A DNA stretch of 64,000 nt from Haemaphysalis longicornis (Eukaryota; Arthropoda; Arachnida; Ixodida; Ixodidae). A program made the translations under genes and the position numbers. Within the stretch, counting starts at the first letter, position 1, and each line of letters begins with the position of its first letter. Positions 13,822 to 24,630 of this stretch are shown in pieces. The stretch covers positions 106,928,417-106,992,416 of the forward strand of contig CM023449.1 in assembly GCA_013339765.2 (NCBI GenBank). Direction: 5' to 3'. The notes under the pieces are model-generated. The model worked only from the letters and a program-made list of their open reading frames with translations, was not told the DNA's origin and ran no database searches.

Positions 13822-14409
13822 TTAATCGAGGAATAAGCACGTTAGTTTTCCGTAACTTTCATTAATTCCAAGTGTGGCTGACCCAAACTTATAAATGAGA
13901 TAAGATTCCCGAACCTCGCGGTCGTGGTGCGTTCTGAAGGCGGATTCTAAAATCGTTGCTTTAAGATATTCAAATGCATGCCAGGGACTGTTCACATGTC
14001 TTGACAGGGGCAAATAAGGGCAGCTTTTTGCATGAGACCGGTGATTATTGAACCGTATTCGGAAGGGCGTTTCAGTTTGGCCGATATATTGTTGCCTACA
14101 AACAGTGCACTCTAGAAGATATACGACATTAGCGGAGTCACAGTTAAAGTTACCTTTTATATTTACGTAGTAGTCTGAAGCCGTGCTGGTGGCGCGCTGT
14201 GTAGTGGTCATGTGTGGACATACTTTACATCGGGGTTTATTGCAGGGCATGCAGCCAGTAGTTGCCGGTCGGTTGATACGAGAGTTAATAAGAAAGTCAC
14301 CTAAATTGTTATTACGCCGGTACACAACGCGTGGTGGTTCGGGGAATATGCTTTTTAAGCGGTCACTTTGCATTAGGATATTGTGATGTTTTTTTAGCAC
14401 GGTTGACAC
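13822..14409 (-). pseudogene. PLE-A GIY-YIG endonuclease domain, left copy
   Basis: 195-codon frame. A CxxC-H-type linker (MPCNKPRCKVCPH) precedes the GIY-YIG core: VVYLLECTVCRQQYIGQTE, then RIRFNNHRSHAKSC with the catalytic Arg region, then a C-terminal part with ESYLIYKFG. The domain nicks target DNA during PLE integration in the nucleus. In-frame stops separate it from the RT at about 14,410 and 14,485, and the right arm has the same stops. The frame itself is intact. Confidence 0.82.
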
Positions 14410-14484
14410 TCATGGAGCGGAGGATGAGTGGGTTAAAACTAAGTTAGTTTGCGGGTTCCCGTTCGGGGCTTTTTTCTTACAGAT

Positions 14485-15866
14485 TTAGTTACAGTCTAAT
14501 TGGTTGGCTCGCACAATAGCGTCGTCGATAACTTTTTCCGGGTATTTTTTATTCAGAAGGGCGGTCTTGAGTTCTCGACAGTTTGAGTCAAAGTCGGCTT
14601 GGTTTGAGCAAATTCTCCTAACTCGGTGGGCTTGGATGTAGGGTATTGCAGTCTTGCAGTGTCTGACATGGCTACTTCGGAAGTGCAAATACTGCCGCGT
14701 GTTAGTTGGTTTTCTATACAGTTTAGTTTGAAGCCGACCTTGGAAGGTAGTAACGGTGACGTCCAGAAAGTTTACACTGTGTTCCGAATAGGAATGAGCA
14801 AGGGAAATACTAGGATGGGCTAGGGTAAATGCCTCAATGAAGGTGAGGAGATCCGCCTCACCGTGTTGCCAGATCATGAATATGTCATCAATATACCTTT
14901 TATAGTACATTGGCTTTAAATTTTGGGTGTCAAGAAAGTTTGATTCGAGGTGAGCCATAAAGATATTAGCATAGTTAGGTCCGATTCGAGTTCCCATTGA
15001 CGTTCCGCTGACTTGCACGTAATGAACTCCGTCGAACTCAAAATTGTTAAGTTCAAGAATAAGACTAAGGAATGTTTGGAGAGCAGAAGAATCGATAGGT
15101 TTGTCGCACGATGACTGCTCATACGCAAGGGATACAGCGGCGATGCCATCTTCATGGGGGATGTTTGTATACAGTGACGCAACAGCAAGGGTGACTATAA
15201 GGCAGTTATCAGGAATTTCAATTTTTGAGATGTCTGAGAGAAAGTCATTGGTATCCATAATGAAGGAGGGAAAGCTGGGCGGAATGTCGCAAATGAGATT
15301 ATCCACATAGCGCGAGAGGTTTTCTATAACAGTGCCAATGCCAGAAACAATGGGGCGCCCTGGGTTGTTCACCTTGTGAATCTTTGGGAGAAGATAGAAT
15401 TTACCGGCTACTGGGCTTAAGGGGATCAGGGAACGAGCCGTGGTTTCATTCATTGTTTTGTTTTTAACAAGCTCAGCAAGTTTATCTTTGACAATTTGCT
15501 TATAATATTGAGTGGGATCATTGGGTAGTGCTTTATAGAACATCGATACTGATAGTTGCTTATTGGCCTCGTTAACATAGTCGGTTTTGTCAAGGATTAC
15601 GATTGCGCCTCCCTTGTCGGCAGGTTTAATAATTATGTCGGGACAGCTTGCGAGTTCCTCTAGGGCTTTCTTTTCGTTGGTAGTCATGTTGTGGTGGAAA
15701 GAAATTTGTGTTGGTATGCTTTTCGCACATCGCGTTGGACAGCTTTGATGTACATGTCGAGGCAACTATCACGCTGTGTGGGAGGGGTCCAGTGCTTATA
15801 GCTAGGTAGGGTTCTGCGGTCTTCTTCCGTAGCGGGGTGATCGTAGAAGTATTCTCGTAGCCTCAT
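14485..15866 (-). pseudogene. PLE-A reverse transcriptase, left copy
   Basis: Reading frame 15,765-14,485 plus an upstream piece to 15,866. Family motifs in order: IIIKPADKGGAIVI, FYLLPKIHK, GRPIVSGIGT, motif A as VTLAVASLYTNIP, GTSMGTRIGPNYAN, and motif C YKRYIDDIFMIW. Motif A normally has Asp in LDV; here it is Ala, so the enzyme lacks a catalytic residue. The spacer copy keeps the Asp (LDVSS near 35,370). A frameshift near 15,710 breaks the N-terminus. Confidence 0.85.
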
Positions 15867-15960
15867 GTTTATGGCGAAGTTATCTAAGTCCTTAAAAAGT
15901 TGAAATTCATCAAAACCTCCAGTAGCTTCAACAAGGTGGAAATTGGCTGGTTGGTACTTT

Positions 15961-16764
15961 TGATGAGCGAAAAAAACAGCGCGAAGAACGGGACAAGGAA
16001 GGAAACAAGGACGAAGCGCTGACTAACAACCAAATGCTTATTTCCGCGCACGGCTATAAAGGCATCGAAGAAAAGGGGGGGGGGGCGACACAAACACCAC
16101 ACAAGCTTGAAGATTACTAGGCGAGGGGTTCAGATAGATAACTTATTTCTTTTGATAGTAAGGCCAATGATGGGGCCACTCACGCACGTATCACCGAGCT
16201 TCTGAATTCTGTGCCCTCGCTAATCTCACGAGTTCGTTGGTCCCTGTACTTTTTTATTATTTCGCACTTTTCAAATAAGGGCTTGCACCCGCATGTCGAC
16301 AATGGTCAGAAAGATGACTGGTGGGAACGCCTTTTAACGTGTTCGCATGTTCGCGCAGGCGGTCATTAATGCATCTGCCTGTTTGGCCTACATAGCATCG
16401 ACCACACGGAGAAAAAGGGATTTCGTACACAACGTTGACACAGCATTTGACAAACTTTCGGGCGTGATTCTTCGTACACGATGGGCTTTTTGTTGCCTTC
16501 GGCATTTACCCGCTTACAAAGACCAGATAATTTGTTCGGAGCTGAAAAAACCACCTTCACACCCGCTTTTTCGCTACTGTTTTTACATGTGTGAGACTCG
16601 GTGAATGTAGGGTATAACGGCAAGTTTTTCTTTTTCTTTCTTTTTAGGCTGGTCACTATCTACATTGGGCGTTCTTTTAGGTCACGAACCAGCCGTTCTG
16701 CAACACTATGATGAAAGGCATTAGGAAACCCCGCATCAATTAGACGGTCGACTTGCCGCAAAAA
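15961..16764 (-). mobile_element. Penelope-like element PLE-B, left copy, cut by the gap
   Basis: Reverse complement of 44,235-45,034: the 192-bp terminal repeat (15,961-16,155, with a run of G at 16,072-16,085), then the GIY-YIG domain (16,505-16,257 carries VYEIPFSPCGRCYVGQTGR), then the RT C-terminus up to the N run. Frames are broken by indels near 16,450 and 16,625. The RT core is not present on this side of the gap. Confidence 0.8.
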
Positions 16765-16864
16765 NNNNNNNNNNNNNNNNNNNNNNNNNNNNNNNNNNNN
16801 NNNNNNNNNNNNNNNNNNNNNNNNNNNNNNNNNNNNNNNNNNNNNNNNNNNNNNNNNNNNNNNN
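16765..16864. other. Assembly gap of exactly 100 N
   Basis: 100 consecutive Ns, a common placeholder for a gap of unknown size. To its left is PLE-B; to its right begins the 3' region of PLE-C. Any reading frame across it is meaningless. Confidence 0.99.
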
Positions 16865-17039
16865 CAAGCGGTTTTATCTACCCTATAGCAATTGTTCATT
16901 GCAAAAGAACACAAAATAATAATCATACAAATAAAAAAACAATATAAGCAAGGGTACTATGGTGAAATCTATGTACATGTGGTATGGCAACTACACACAA
17001 GCAATACACTGACACAGTACAAAGTACATATGTACACAA

Positions 17040-17071
<32 letters not shown>

Positions 17072-19124
17072 AAGAACGTTTTCTTTCAGAACAACGTTTC
17101 TCAGTTGCTCGCTGCATCGGCCTTCTCCGGTGCCTGAGTGGGCAGGCAAGACAATCGCCTGTGTTTTCATTTATGAATGCCGCTCAAGACAGTGTTAAAC
17201 TTGTAAAATAAGGTAACGATTCCGGCTTCACGATCATAATGCGTTTTGAAATTGGACTGAAGCACTGTGGCTGTGAATGCGTGGAAAGGTGGCCTAGATT
17301 ATTTGCATAGTTTAGATAGGGGAAGGGTGTGTAGGGACTTTATGTGTGCTCGGTGGTTGTTGATTTCCATTCTAAACGGGTTCTCAGTTTGACCAACGTA
17401 CTGAGCGTGGCATATGGCACATTCAAGAAGATAGACAATGTTTGCGCTGTTACCGTCAAAGTTTCCTCTTATCTGGAAAGAGAATGAAGACGTGGTGCTG
17501 GTGGCGACCGATGCTTTAGTCATCATGGGGCATAGTTTTGCACCTAGGCTTATTGCAGGGTCCGCTGCCTGTGAAGCTGGGGGTGTTGACCTTAGATGAC
17601 GTTACAATATCTCTGATGTTCCTCGCACGTCGGTACACGACGCGGGGAGGCTCAGGGAAAACACTTCGCAACCTTTCGCTTTGAAGTAGAATGTTGTGGT
17701 GCTTTCTGAGTATGCAGTTTACGCTGGAGGACGAATCGGCATATGTCGGAATAAGGGTGGGGGTCGAATTCAAAGACTTGGCTTTTTGGCTTTTGATATA
17801 GATATCAGGTGGCGGCGATCTTGTTTTTCAGACTTCCTAATAGCATCACTGATGACAGACGGTGGGTATTGTTGTCGTGTTAGGTCATTAGTTAGTTGTT
17901 GACAGTTAGAGGCAAAATCAGCTGGGTCAGAGCATATCCTTCTGAAACGCAGAGACTGACTGTATGGTATGCCGAGTTTACAGTGTTTAACGTGGTTGCT
18001 TTGAAATGCAAGTATTGGTGTCGGTCCGTTGGCTTCCTGTACACTGAGGTCACAAGCTTGTTGTCCGATATCCTCACTGAAACATCGAGAAAGTGATGGA
18101 GATGCGGAATACGAGTGGGAGAATGAAATGCTCTCGTGGGCGTTGTTGAAAGCGGTGATAAATGTTAGAAGTTTCTCTTCCCCATTGGCACCAAATGAGA
18201 AAATATCGTCAATGAACCTTCGATAGAAAAGAGGGTGAAGCTGTGCCGTTGCTTAGAAATTCCGACTCCAATGTGCCCATGAAAATGTTAGCCTAGTTGG
18301 GATCCTATTTTGGTTCCCATCGAGGTCCCGTCGATTTGCACGTAGTGCTTATTGTCGAACTCAAAGTTGTTCAACTCCAAGACAAGCTTTAGAAGTACGC
18401 CGAGGGTTTCACCATCAATTGAATTGTCTTGGCGGCATCATTGTATGCCTGGATGACAGATCGGATGCCGTCCGAGTGTGGAATATTTGTATATAGCGAG
18501 GCGACGTCGAGAGTGACTAGCAGGCTGTCTTCTGGTATAACTAGATCCATAATATCAGCCAGAAAATGGTTTGTATCCTTTACATATGAAGGTAGTGTGG
18601 GAGAATGTCTTGATTAAGCTATCATAAAACTAGAGATGATTCTGTTACTGTCCCTATACCGGAGATGATTGCCTGCCTGAGATTTCCTGCTTTATGTATT
18701 TTTAGGCAACATATAAAATCGTCCTGAACTGGGCTTAAAACTTGAAGTGAGGCTGCAGTTTTTTCCGGAAGTTTTTTTGTCTTTGACGAGCGCAATCAGT
18801 GTCGGGCTTACCTTGTTCTTAAATTGCGGAGTCTGATCGGTGACAGTTGGTTTATAGAAAGAAGTATCGCTGAGCTGTCTTTCCGCCTCATGATGTAGTC
18901 CTGCTTATTCATAATAAACAATTGCGCCACCTTTGTCGGCGGGTTTTGATTGTTATGTCGGAGCGCTCGCTTAAACCTTTTAAATGCCTTTTCCTCTTTC
19001 TGTGAGAGATTTTTGTGATGCGGTGATCGATTTTTACATTGAGCTAGAATGTCGCGTTGTACCGCCTTGATGTAGATGTCTAAGCATTGTCTCTTTGTGG
19101 GGGAGGAGTCCAATGGCGTAGTGA
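16865..19124 (-). mobile_element. Penelope-like element PLE-C, left half of palindrome
   Basis: Minus-strand PLE copy, 5'-truncated at the centre. From the centre outward: the conserved CLDIYIKAVQRD block, RT remnants, VTSVYRKPTDRHQYLHF at 18,077-17,892, linker with GPCNKPRCK, then GIY-YIG NIVYLLECAICHAQYVGQTE (17,526-17,299). A poly(A) run (17,043-17,070) marks the 3' UTR. Many frame breaks. It is cut at the N gap, so about 1 kb of 3' region seen in the other half is missing. Confidence 0.8.
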
Positions 19125-19158
19125 CGTAGATGGCAGGCTGCCCATCACTACGCCATTG
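19111..19158. repeat. Centre of the PLE-C palindrome
   Basis: CAATGGCGTAGTGA (19,111-19,124) is followed by a 20-bp asymmetric spacer (19,125-19,144) and its exact reverse complement TCACTACGCCATTG (19,145-19,158). The match then continues outward for over 2 kb with small indels. Confidence 0.93.
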
Positions 19159-22100
19159 GACTCCTCCCCCACAAAGAGACAAATGCTTAGACATCTACAT
19201 CAAGGCGGTACAACGCGACATTCTAGCTCAATGTAAAATCGATCACCGCATACACAAAACATCTCTCACAAAGAGGAAAAGGCAATATAAAGGTTTAAGC
19301 GAGCGCTCCGACATAACAATCAAACCCGCCGACAAAGGTGGCGGCAATTGTTATTATGAATAAGCAGGACTACATCACTGAGGCGGAAAGACAGCTCAGC
19401 GATACTTCTTTCTATAAACCAACTGTCACCGATCAGACTCCGCAATTTAAGAACAAGGTAAGCCAGACACTGATTGCGCTCGTCAAAGACAAAAAACTTC
19501 CGGAAAAAACTGCAGCCTCACTTCAAGTTTTAAGCCCAGTTCCAAGGACGATTTTATATGTTGCCTAAAATACATAAAGCAGGAAATCCAGGCAGGCCAA
19601 TCATCTCCGGTATAGGGACAGTAACAGAAATCATCTCTAGTTTTATCGATAGCTTAATCAAAGACATTCCTCCCACACTACCTTCATATGTAAAGGATAC
19701 AAACCATTTTCTGGCTTGATATATGGATCTAGTTATACCAGAAGACAGCCTGCTAGTCACTCTCGACGTCGCCTCGCTATATACAGATATTCCACACTCG
19801 GACGGCATCCGATCTTCATCCAGGCATACAATGATGCCGCCCAAGACAATTCAATTGATGGTGGAACCCTCGGCGTACTTCTAAAGCTTGGTCTTGGAGT
19901 TGAACAACTTTGAGTTCGACAATAAGCACTACGTGCAAATCGACGGGACCCGATGGGAACCAAAATAGGACCCAACTATGCTAACATTTTCATGGCACAT
20001 TGGAGTCGGAATTTCTAAGCAAGGCACAGCTTCACCCTCTTTTTCTATCGAAGGTTCATTGACGATTTTTTCTCATTTGGGTGCCATGGGGAGAGAGAAA
20101 CTTCTAACATTTATCACCGCTTTCAACACGCCCACGAGAGCATTTCATTCTCCCACTCGTATTCCGCATCTACCATCAACTTTCCTCGATGTATCAGTGA
20201 GGATATCGGACAACAAGCTTGTGACCTCAGTGTACAGGAGCCCACGGACCGACACCAATACTTGCATTTCAAAAGCAACCACGTCAACACTGTAAACTCG
20301 GCATACCATACAGTCAGTCTCTGCGTTTCAGAAGGATATGCTCTGACCCAGCTGATTTTGCCTCTACTGTAAACAACTACTAATGACTAACACGACAACA
20401 ATACCCACCGTCTGTCATCAGTGATGCTATTAGGAAGTCTGAGAAAACAGGATACTGCCGCCACCGTGATAAACTAACTCAAAATCCAATCTTTGAATAC
20501 GACCCCAAACCTTATTCTAACATATGCCGCTTCGTCCTCCAGCGTAAACTGCATACCTCAGAAAGCACCACAACATTCTACTTCAAGCGAAAAGTTGCGA
20601 AGTGTTTTCCTAGCCTCCCCGCGTCCGTGTACCGACGTGCGAGAAACATCAGGGATATTGTACGTCTCTAAGGTCAACACCCCCAGCTTCACAGGCAGCG
20701 GACCCTGCAATAAGCCTAGGTGCAAACTATGCCCCATGATGACTAAGCATCTGTCGCCACCAGCACCACGTCTTCATTCTCTTTCCAGATAAGAGGAAAC
20801 TTTGACTGTGACAGCGCAAACATTGTCTACCTTCTTGAATGCACCATATCCACGCCCAGTACGTTGGTCAAACTGAGAATCCGTTTAGAATGAGAATCAC
20901 ACCACCGAGCACACATAAAGTCCCTACCACACCTTCCCCTATCTAAACATGCAAATAATCTAGGCCACCCTTTCCACGCATTCACAGCCACAGTGCTTCA
21001 GTCCAATTTCAAAACGCTTATGATCGTGAAGCCCGTGATCGTACCTTATTTACAGTTTAACACTGTCTTGAGCGGCATAAATGAAAACACAGGCCGATTG
21101 TCTTGCTGCCCAATCAGGCACCGGAGAAGGCCGATGCAGCGAGCAACTGAGAAACTTGGTTCTGAAAGAGAAACGTTCTTTTTTCTCTCTCTTTTTTTTT
21201 TTTTTTTTTAATTTGTGTACATATTGTACTTTGTACTGTGTCAGTGTATTGCTTGTGTGTAGTTGCCATACCACATGTACATAGATTTCACCATAGTACC
21301 CCTTGCTTTATATTGTTTTCTTTATTGTATGATTATTATTTTGTGTCCTTTGCACTGAACAATTGCTATCGGGTAGATAAACCAGCTTGTCTTTTCTGTG
21401 TGATATTCTGTTTATAGTTTTTTCTGTGTGTCTGTATGCGGGTATGTAAAGAAATATGATCTTGCGTGAATGCTCTTCAAAAAGTTCATGTGGCACTGTA
21501 TATCTCCTTTTTTTCTATGTGTTTTTTGCCTTATGTCCATTTATTTTCAGTATTTATGTGATCAAGCTTGAATTAGCGTTACTTTGCATTGTATTGTCCT
21601 TGCATTGCATGACCTCGTGGACGCCTCGTGCCGGCTGCCACGTTTTCGCAAGAAAACGTTTCCGCGATTTCACGCCATGTGAAACCACGTGTCGCTTAAT
21701 CTTTCTATCGAACCTCTTTCATCCCCGCCTGGTCGCTTGGTCTTTTCTTCGAACCTCTTTCATCCCCGCACCCCCCTCCCTCTGCGGTTTCCGCGTCCCT
21801 CCCGCTAATCCCAATCCCCCTCTTCCTTCCCTCGTTTTCTTTTTTCTTTTTGTTAACGCTTGCACTAGGCATCCGTAATTACCTCTGGGCTCTCCCACCC
21901 TTTTCTCCTCACCAGTCAATTCCCTCTGGTTCTTTGCATATTTTCTGTATTTTTGAAACTCTCACACCCTGCAGATTGCCCTACCTGGCACCTGCCGCCA
22001 GAAACAGGTCAACAAACGAGCTAAAACGAGCCCCTCCTTAGTTCTCACCTTCTTGCTTTCCCGTCGTGACTTCAGTACCTTGCAATGCTTTCCTCTCATC

Positions 22101-22174
22101 CTATAGCTTCGCCTGCCTTCATTAGGCCCCTTTCCCCTCTGTTCCCCGGCAGCACTCCAACAGCCATCTATCCC

Positions 22175-22205
<31 letters not shown>

Positions 22206-22380
22206 CCACGTTCTGCGGCTTCTTTGTGTCGCGTAGAGCCTACGTTTTTTCTTGCCCCGCCCACAACTGAAATGTATTTAAACCCAGTGATCTGCACTAT
22301 TTGTATCTTTGAAAAAGACCGGCCCCCGGTCGAAACGTTAGAATAAATGTTGTTATGTTTTTCAGTTTGACTTCTCTATC
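19145..22380 (+). mobile_element. Penelope-like element PLE-C, right half with full 3' end
   Basis: Plus-strand copy starting at LRHWTPPPQRDKCLD. RT motifs are scattered over several frames: KPADKGG, LPKIHKAGNPGRPIISG, LVTLDVASLYTDIP (catalytic Asp kept), VQIDGT, and FIDD at about 20,055. GIY-YIG remnants follow at 20,815-20,960. The 3' region is long: poly(T) 21,190-21,208, pyrimidine-rich DNA to 22,205, then a terminal segment with a 6-bp stem plus GAAAC (22,317-22,336) and AATAAA, ending at a TA tract. No intact ORF. Confidence 0.8.
22317..22340 (+). other. Hammerhead-like stem II plus GAAAC box at the PLE-C 3' end
   Basis: GACCGG (22,317-22,322), loop CCC, CCGGTC (22,326-22,331), then GAAACGTT. 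Stem II followed by GAAAC is the 3' half of the hammerhead core known from PLE terminal repeats. The 5' core CTGANGA is not intact: CTTTGAAAAA occupies its place. A decayed ribozyme is the likely reading. Confidence 0.4.
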
Positions 22381-22381
22381 G

Positions 22382-22442
<61 letters not shown>

Positions 22443-22445
22443 AGC
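22381..22445. repeat. (TA)n microsatellite
   Basis: TA tract of about 60 bp between the PLE-C 3' end and the SINE-A cluster. Confidence 0.95.
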
Positions 22446-22745
22446 GAATGAGAATGGGAAATGAGGGGCTCGTAGAAGTAACACATAAATAAGGGTTGGC
22501 AGTCAAGAAAACCTCGGAAAGCAAAAGGGAGGTTGTGGTACGTCATTGAAACAGGTAAAGAATTTGGAAAGAAAGAAAGACAGCGAGAAAAAATGCCCGC
22601 CAGGTGGGATCCGAACCCATCGCACCAGACGGGTATTCTGGAGGTCGTGGGTTCGGATCCCACCTTGGGGGCATTTTTTCTCCGCTTTCTTTCTTTCTTT
22701 CAAAATTCTTTATCTGTTTCAATGACCTACCACATCCTCCCCTTC
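22446..22745. repeat. Inverted SINE-A pair
   Basis: Two SINE-A copies joined head to head at about 22,620-22,630. Each has the B-box (GGTTCGGATCC or its complement) and the CTTTCTTTCTTTC body. The A-box half is lost from both. Outer ends carry the ACGAGCCCCTCATTTCC-type 3' motif on the left side. Confidence 0.8.
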
Positions 22746-23374
22746 TAGAATTGGCAGTCAAGAAGACCTCGGAAAGCAAAGGGGAGGTTGTAGTAGCTCA
22801 AGATAAAGAATTTGGAAAATAAGAAAGTGGAGTGAAAATGCCCGCCAGGTGGGATCCGAACCCACGACCTCCAGAATACCGGTCTGGTGCGATACCCACT
22901 ACGCTACCGGCGGGGCTACTTTAGCCTCCACTTTCTGTGGTATTTATGTTCAGGTGTTTTAGTTTCCTGCGCTTGGGGGTGGTAGCCAGCGCCACTCGGA
23001 CTACTCGGGGTGAAGGGGACCTTCTTTTTAACCCCCGGGCCGTGACTCGAGTGTCTACGACATGTCGAGAATGGTCGACCAGCGTTGAACCCTCTTGAGC
23101 TCCCTATGGCAGCAAGAGTGCCAGAACAGAGGCCCTCGCTATGCATGTAGCGAATCAGTAGGAAATGAGGGGCTCGTTGAAAATAACACAGAAATAAGGG
23201 TTGGAAGTCAAGAAAACTTCGGAAAGCAAATGGGAGGTTGTGATAGGTCATTGAAACAGATAAAGAATTTGGAAAGAAAGAAAGCGGAGAAAAAATGCCC
23301 GCCAGGTGGGATCCGAACCCACGACCTCCAGAATACCGGTCTGGTGCGATAACCACTACGCTACCGGCGGGGCG
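22746..23374 (-). repeat. SINE-A, spacer, SINE-A composite on the minus strand
   Basis: Two minus-strand SINE-A copies with complete tRNA-like heads (heads near 22,846-22,917 and 23,297-23,374) flank a ~230-bp spacer (22,918-23,147) homologous to 500-737. In both heads the A-box (TAGCGTAGTGG) and B-box (GGTTCGGATCC) are intact on the transcribed strand, so Pol III transcription is possible in principle. The upstream copy ends in GATTCGCTACA before the spacer starts. Confidence 0.75.
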
Positions 23375-23399
23375 ATTTTCCCCCCTCTGAAGAGTACCT

Positions 23400-23428
23400 C
23401 TGAAGAAAGGAAGTTCTTTTCCTGAAAC
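23400..23428 (+). other. Hammerhead-like core motif
   Basis: CTGAAGA (23,400-23,406, fits CTGANGA), a 5-bp stem AGGAA/TTCCT with a 6-nt loop, then GAAAC (23,424-23,428). This is the layout of the hammerhead core found in PLE terminal repeats. A ~75-bp T-rich tail and a TA tract follow. Stems I and III and the cleavage site were not resolved by eye. Confidence 0.4.
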
Positions 23429-23487
23429 CTCAGTCAACTTATTTTTATTTTCTACGTCTTTCTCGTGTGTTTGTGCTCTACTAACCT

Positions 23488-23526
<39 letters not shown>

Positions 23527-23587
23527 ATATATATATACCACAGGAAACAAACATACCTACATAATCCCCAGAAAGTGAATGGAAAAT

Positions 23588-23775
23588 CGCCCCGCCGGTA
23601 GCGTAGTGGTTATCGCACCACCGGTATTCTGGAGGTCGTGGGTTCGGATCCCACCTGGCGGGCATTTTTTTCTTCACTTTCTTTCTTTCTTTCCAAATTC
23701 TTATCTGTTTCAATGATACCACATCCTCCCCTTTGCTTTCCGAGGTTTTCTCGACTGCCAACCCTTATTTCTGTG

Positions 23776-23780
<5 letters not shown>
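23588..23780 (+). repeat. SINE-A, most complete single copy
   Basis: tRNA-derived SINE. Head begins at 23,589 with GCCCCGCCGG, A-box TAGCGTAGTGG (23,599-23,609), anticodon-arm-like region, B-box GGTTCGGATCC (23,641-23,651), acceptor-like GGCGGGC. A T-rich body follows and ends TTATTTCTGTGTTA, running directly into a TA tract. The anticodon region resembles a tRNA with GGT, but that is weak. A real tRNA gene is unlikely because the acceptor stem pairs imperfectly and the copy number is high. Confidence 0.8.

Positions 23781-23843
<63 letters not shown>
23780..23843. repeat. (TA)n microsatellite
   Basis: TA tract continuous with the SINE-A 3' end. PLE-A begins right after it. Confidence 0.95.
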
Positions 23844-24434
23844 AAAGATAAACTCAGAAAGCGCACAGAAATAGTATAAGTAAAGAGTCGGATACACAGC
23901 AAGAACAATAACAAACAATGTTTACTTACGTAGCGGCAACGGGACTCGCCTTCATCAGAGTAAAGTTAATGATTTTGCGTTCGCAAACATTTTGAACACA
24001 TTTCTTATATAGGTTCGCATAAAACTGTGAGAAGGAGCGGAAAATGTTTTGGAAAAGGAGAGTGGGCATACAGTCAGGCTACGCCTATGTTACAACATCA
24101 ACAAACAAGCAAAAAAAAATGGGGGAGAGAGAGAGAGAGAGCGAAAAAGGGGTCGTGTTAACAATGCAGCGTTCAAGGTTGCACCATGACGGGTCAAACG
24201 TATGCCGCGCGGGCTGCAAGTTCAGACAATGGGGGAAACTGGACAACCGCGGCTTGAAAAGAAAGGGAAGAGTATACAGTAAGGTATTTAGTGGCTTGGG
24301 AGACTGGTTCGGGGGGAAGCGAAGATGGGTGTGCCCCCCGCGGATGAAGAGAATAGATAGGGAAAAGAGTATTTTCACAGAAGCTAGCAATTTAACAGGA
24401 AATAGGTAGGGTCACAAAAGGTTAAACATGAATA

Positions 24435-24446
24435 GATCACAAAGAG
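24435..24446. repeat. Target site duplication of the I-like LINE (left copy)
   Basis: GATCACAAAGAG here and GATCACCAAGAG at 30,033-30,044 flank the LINE. The uninterrupted site at about 13,635 reads GATCACAAAGAG once. Confidence 0.9.
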
Positions 24447-24630
24447 ATGATGATGATGATGGTTGGTGTTTCATGGCGCAAGGCCAGCGAGGGCAAAGAG
24501 CGCCAGAAAAGAAGTTATATAATGAAGCGAAGTGATTACCTTAAAAAGGTAGGTATAAAAACATGTAAATCGGACATAGTAAAATCGATTAAAGGTAATG
24601 GTGATGGCTGGTGTATAGGACCAGATTTGA

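Noticed and set aside
16660..16947. Frames running through the N run
   Set aside because: The sequence is unknown there; any protein across it is artificial.
23589..23665. Functional tRNA gene
   Set aside because: A- and B-boxes are present, but the acceptor stem pairs poorly, the anticodon loop is atypical, copies are many and each continues into a SINE body.
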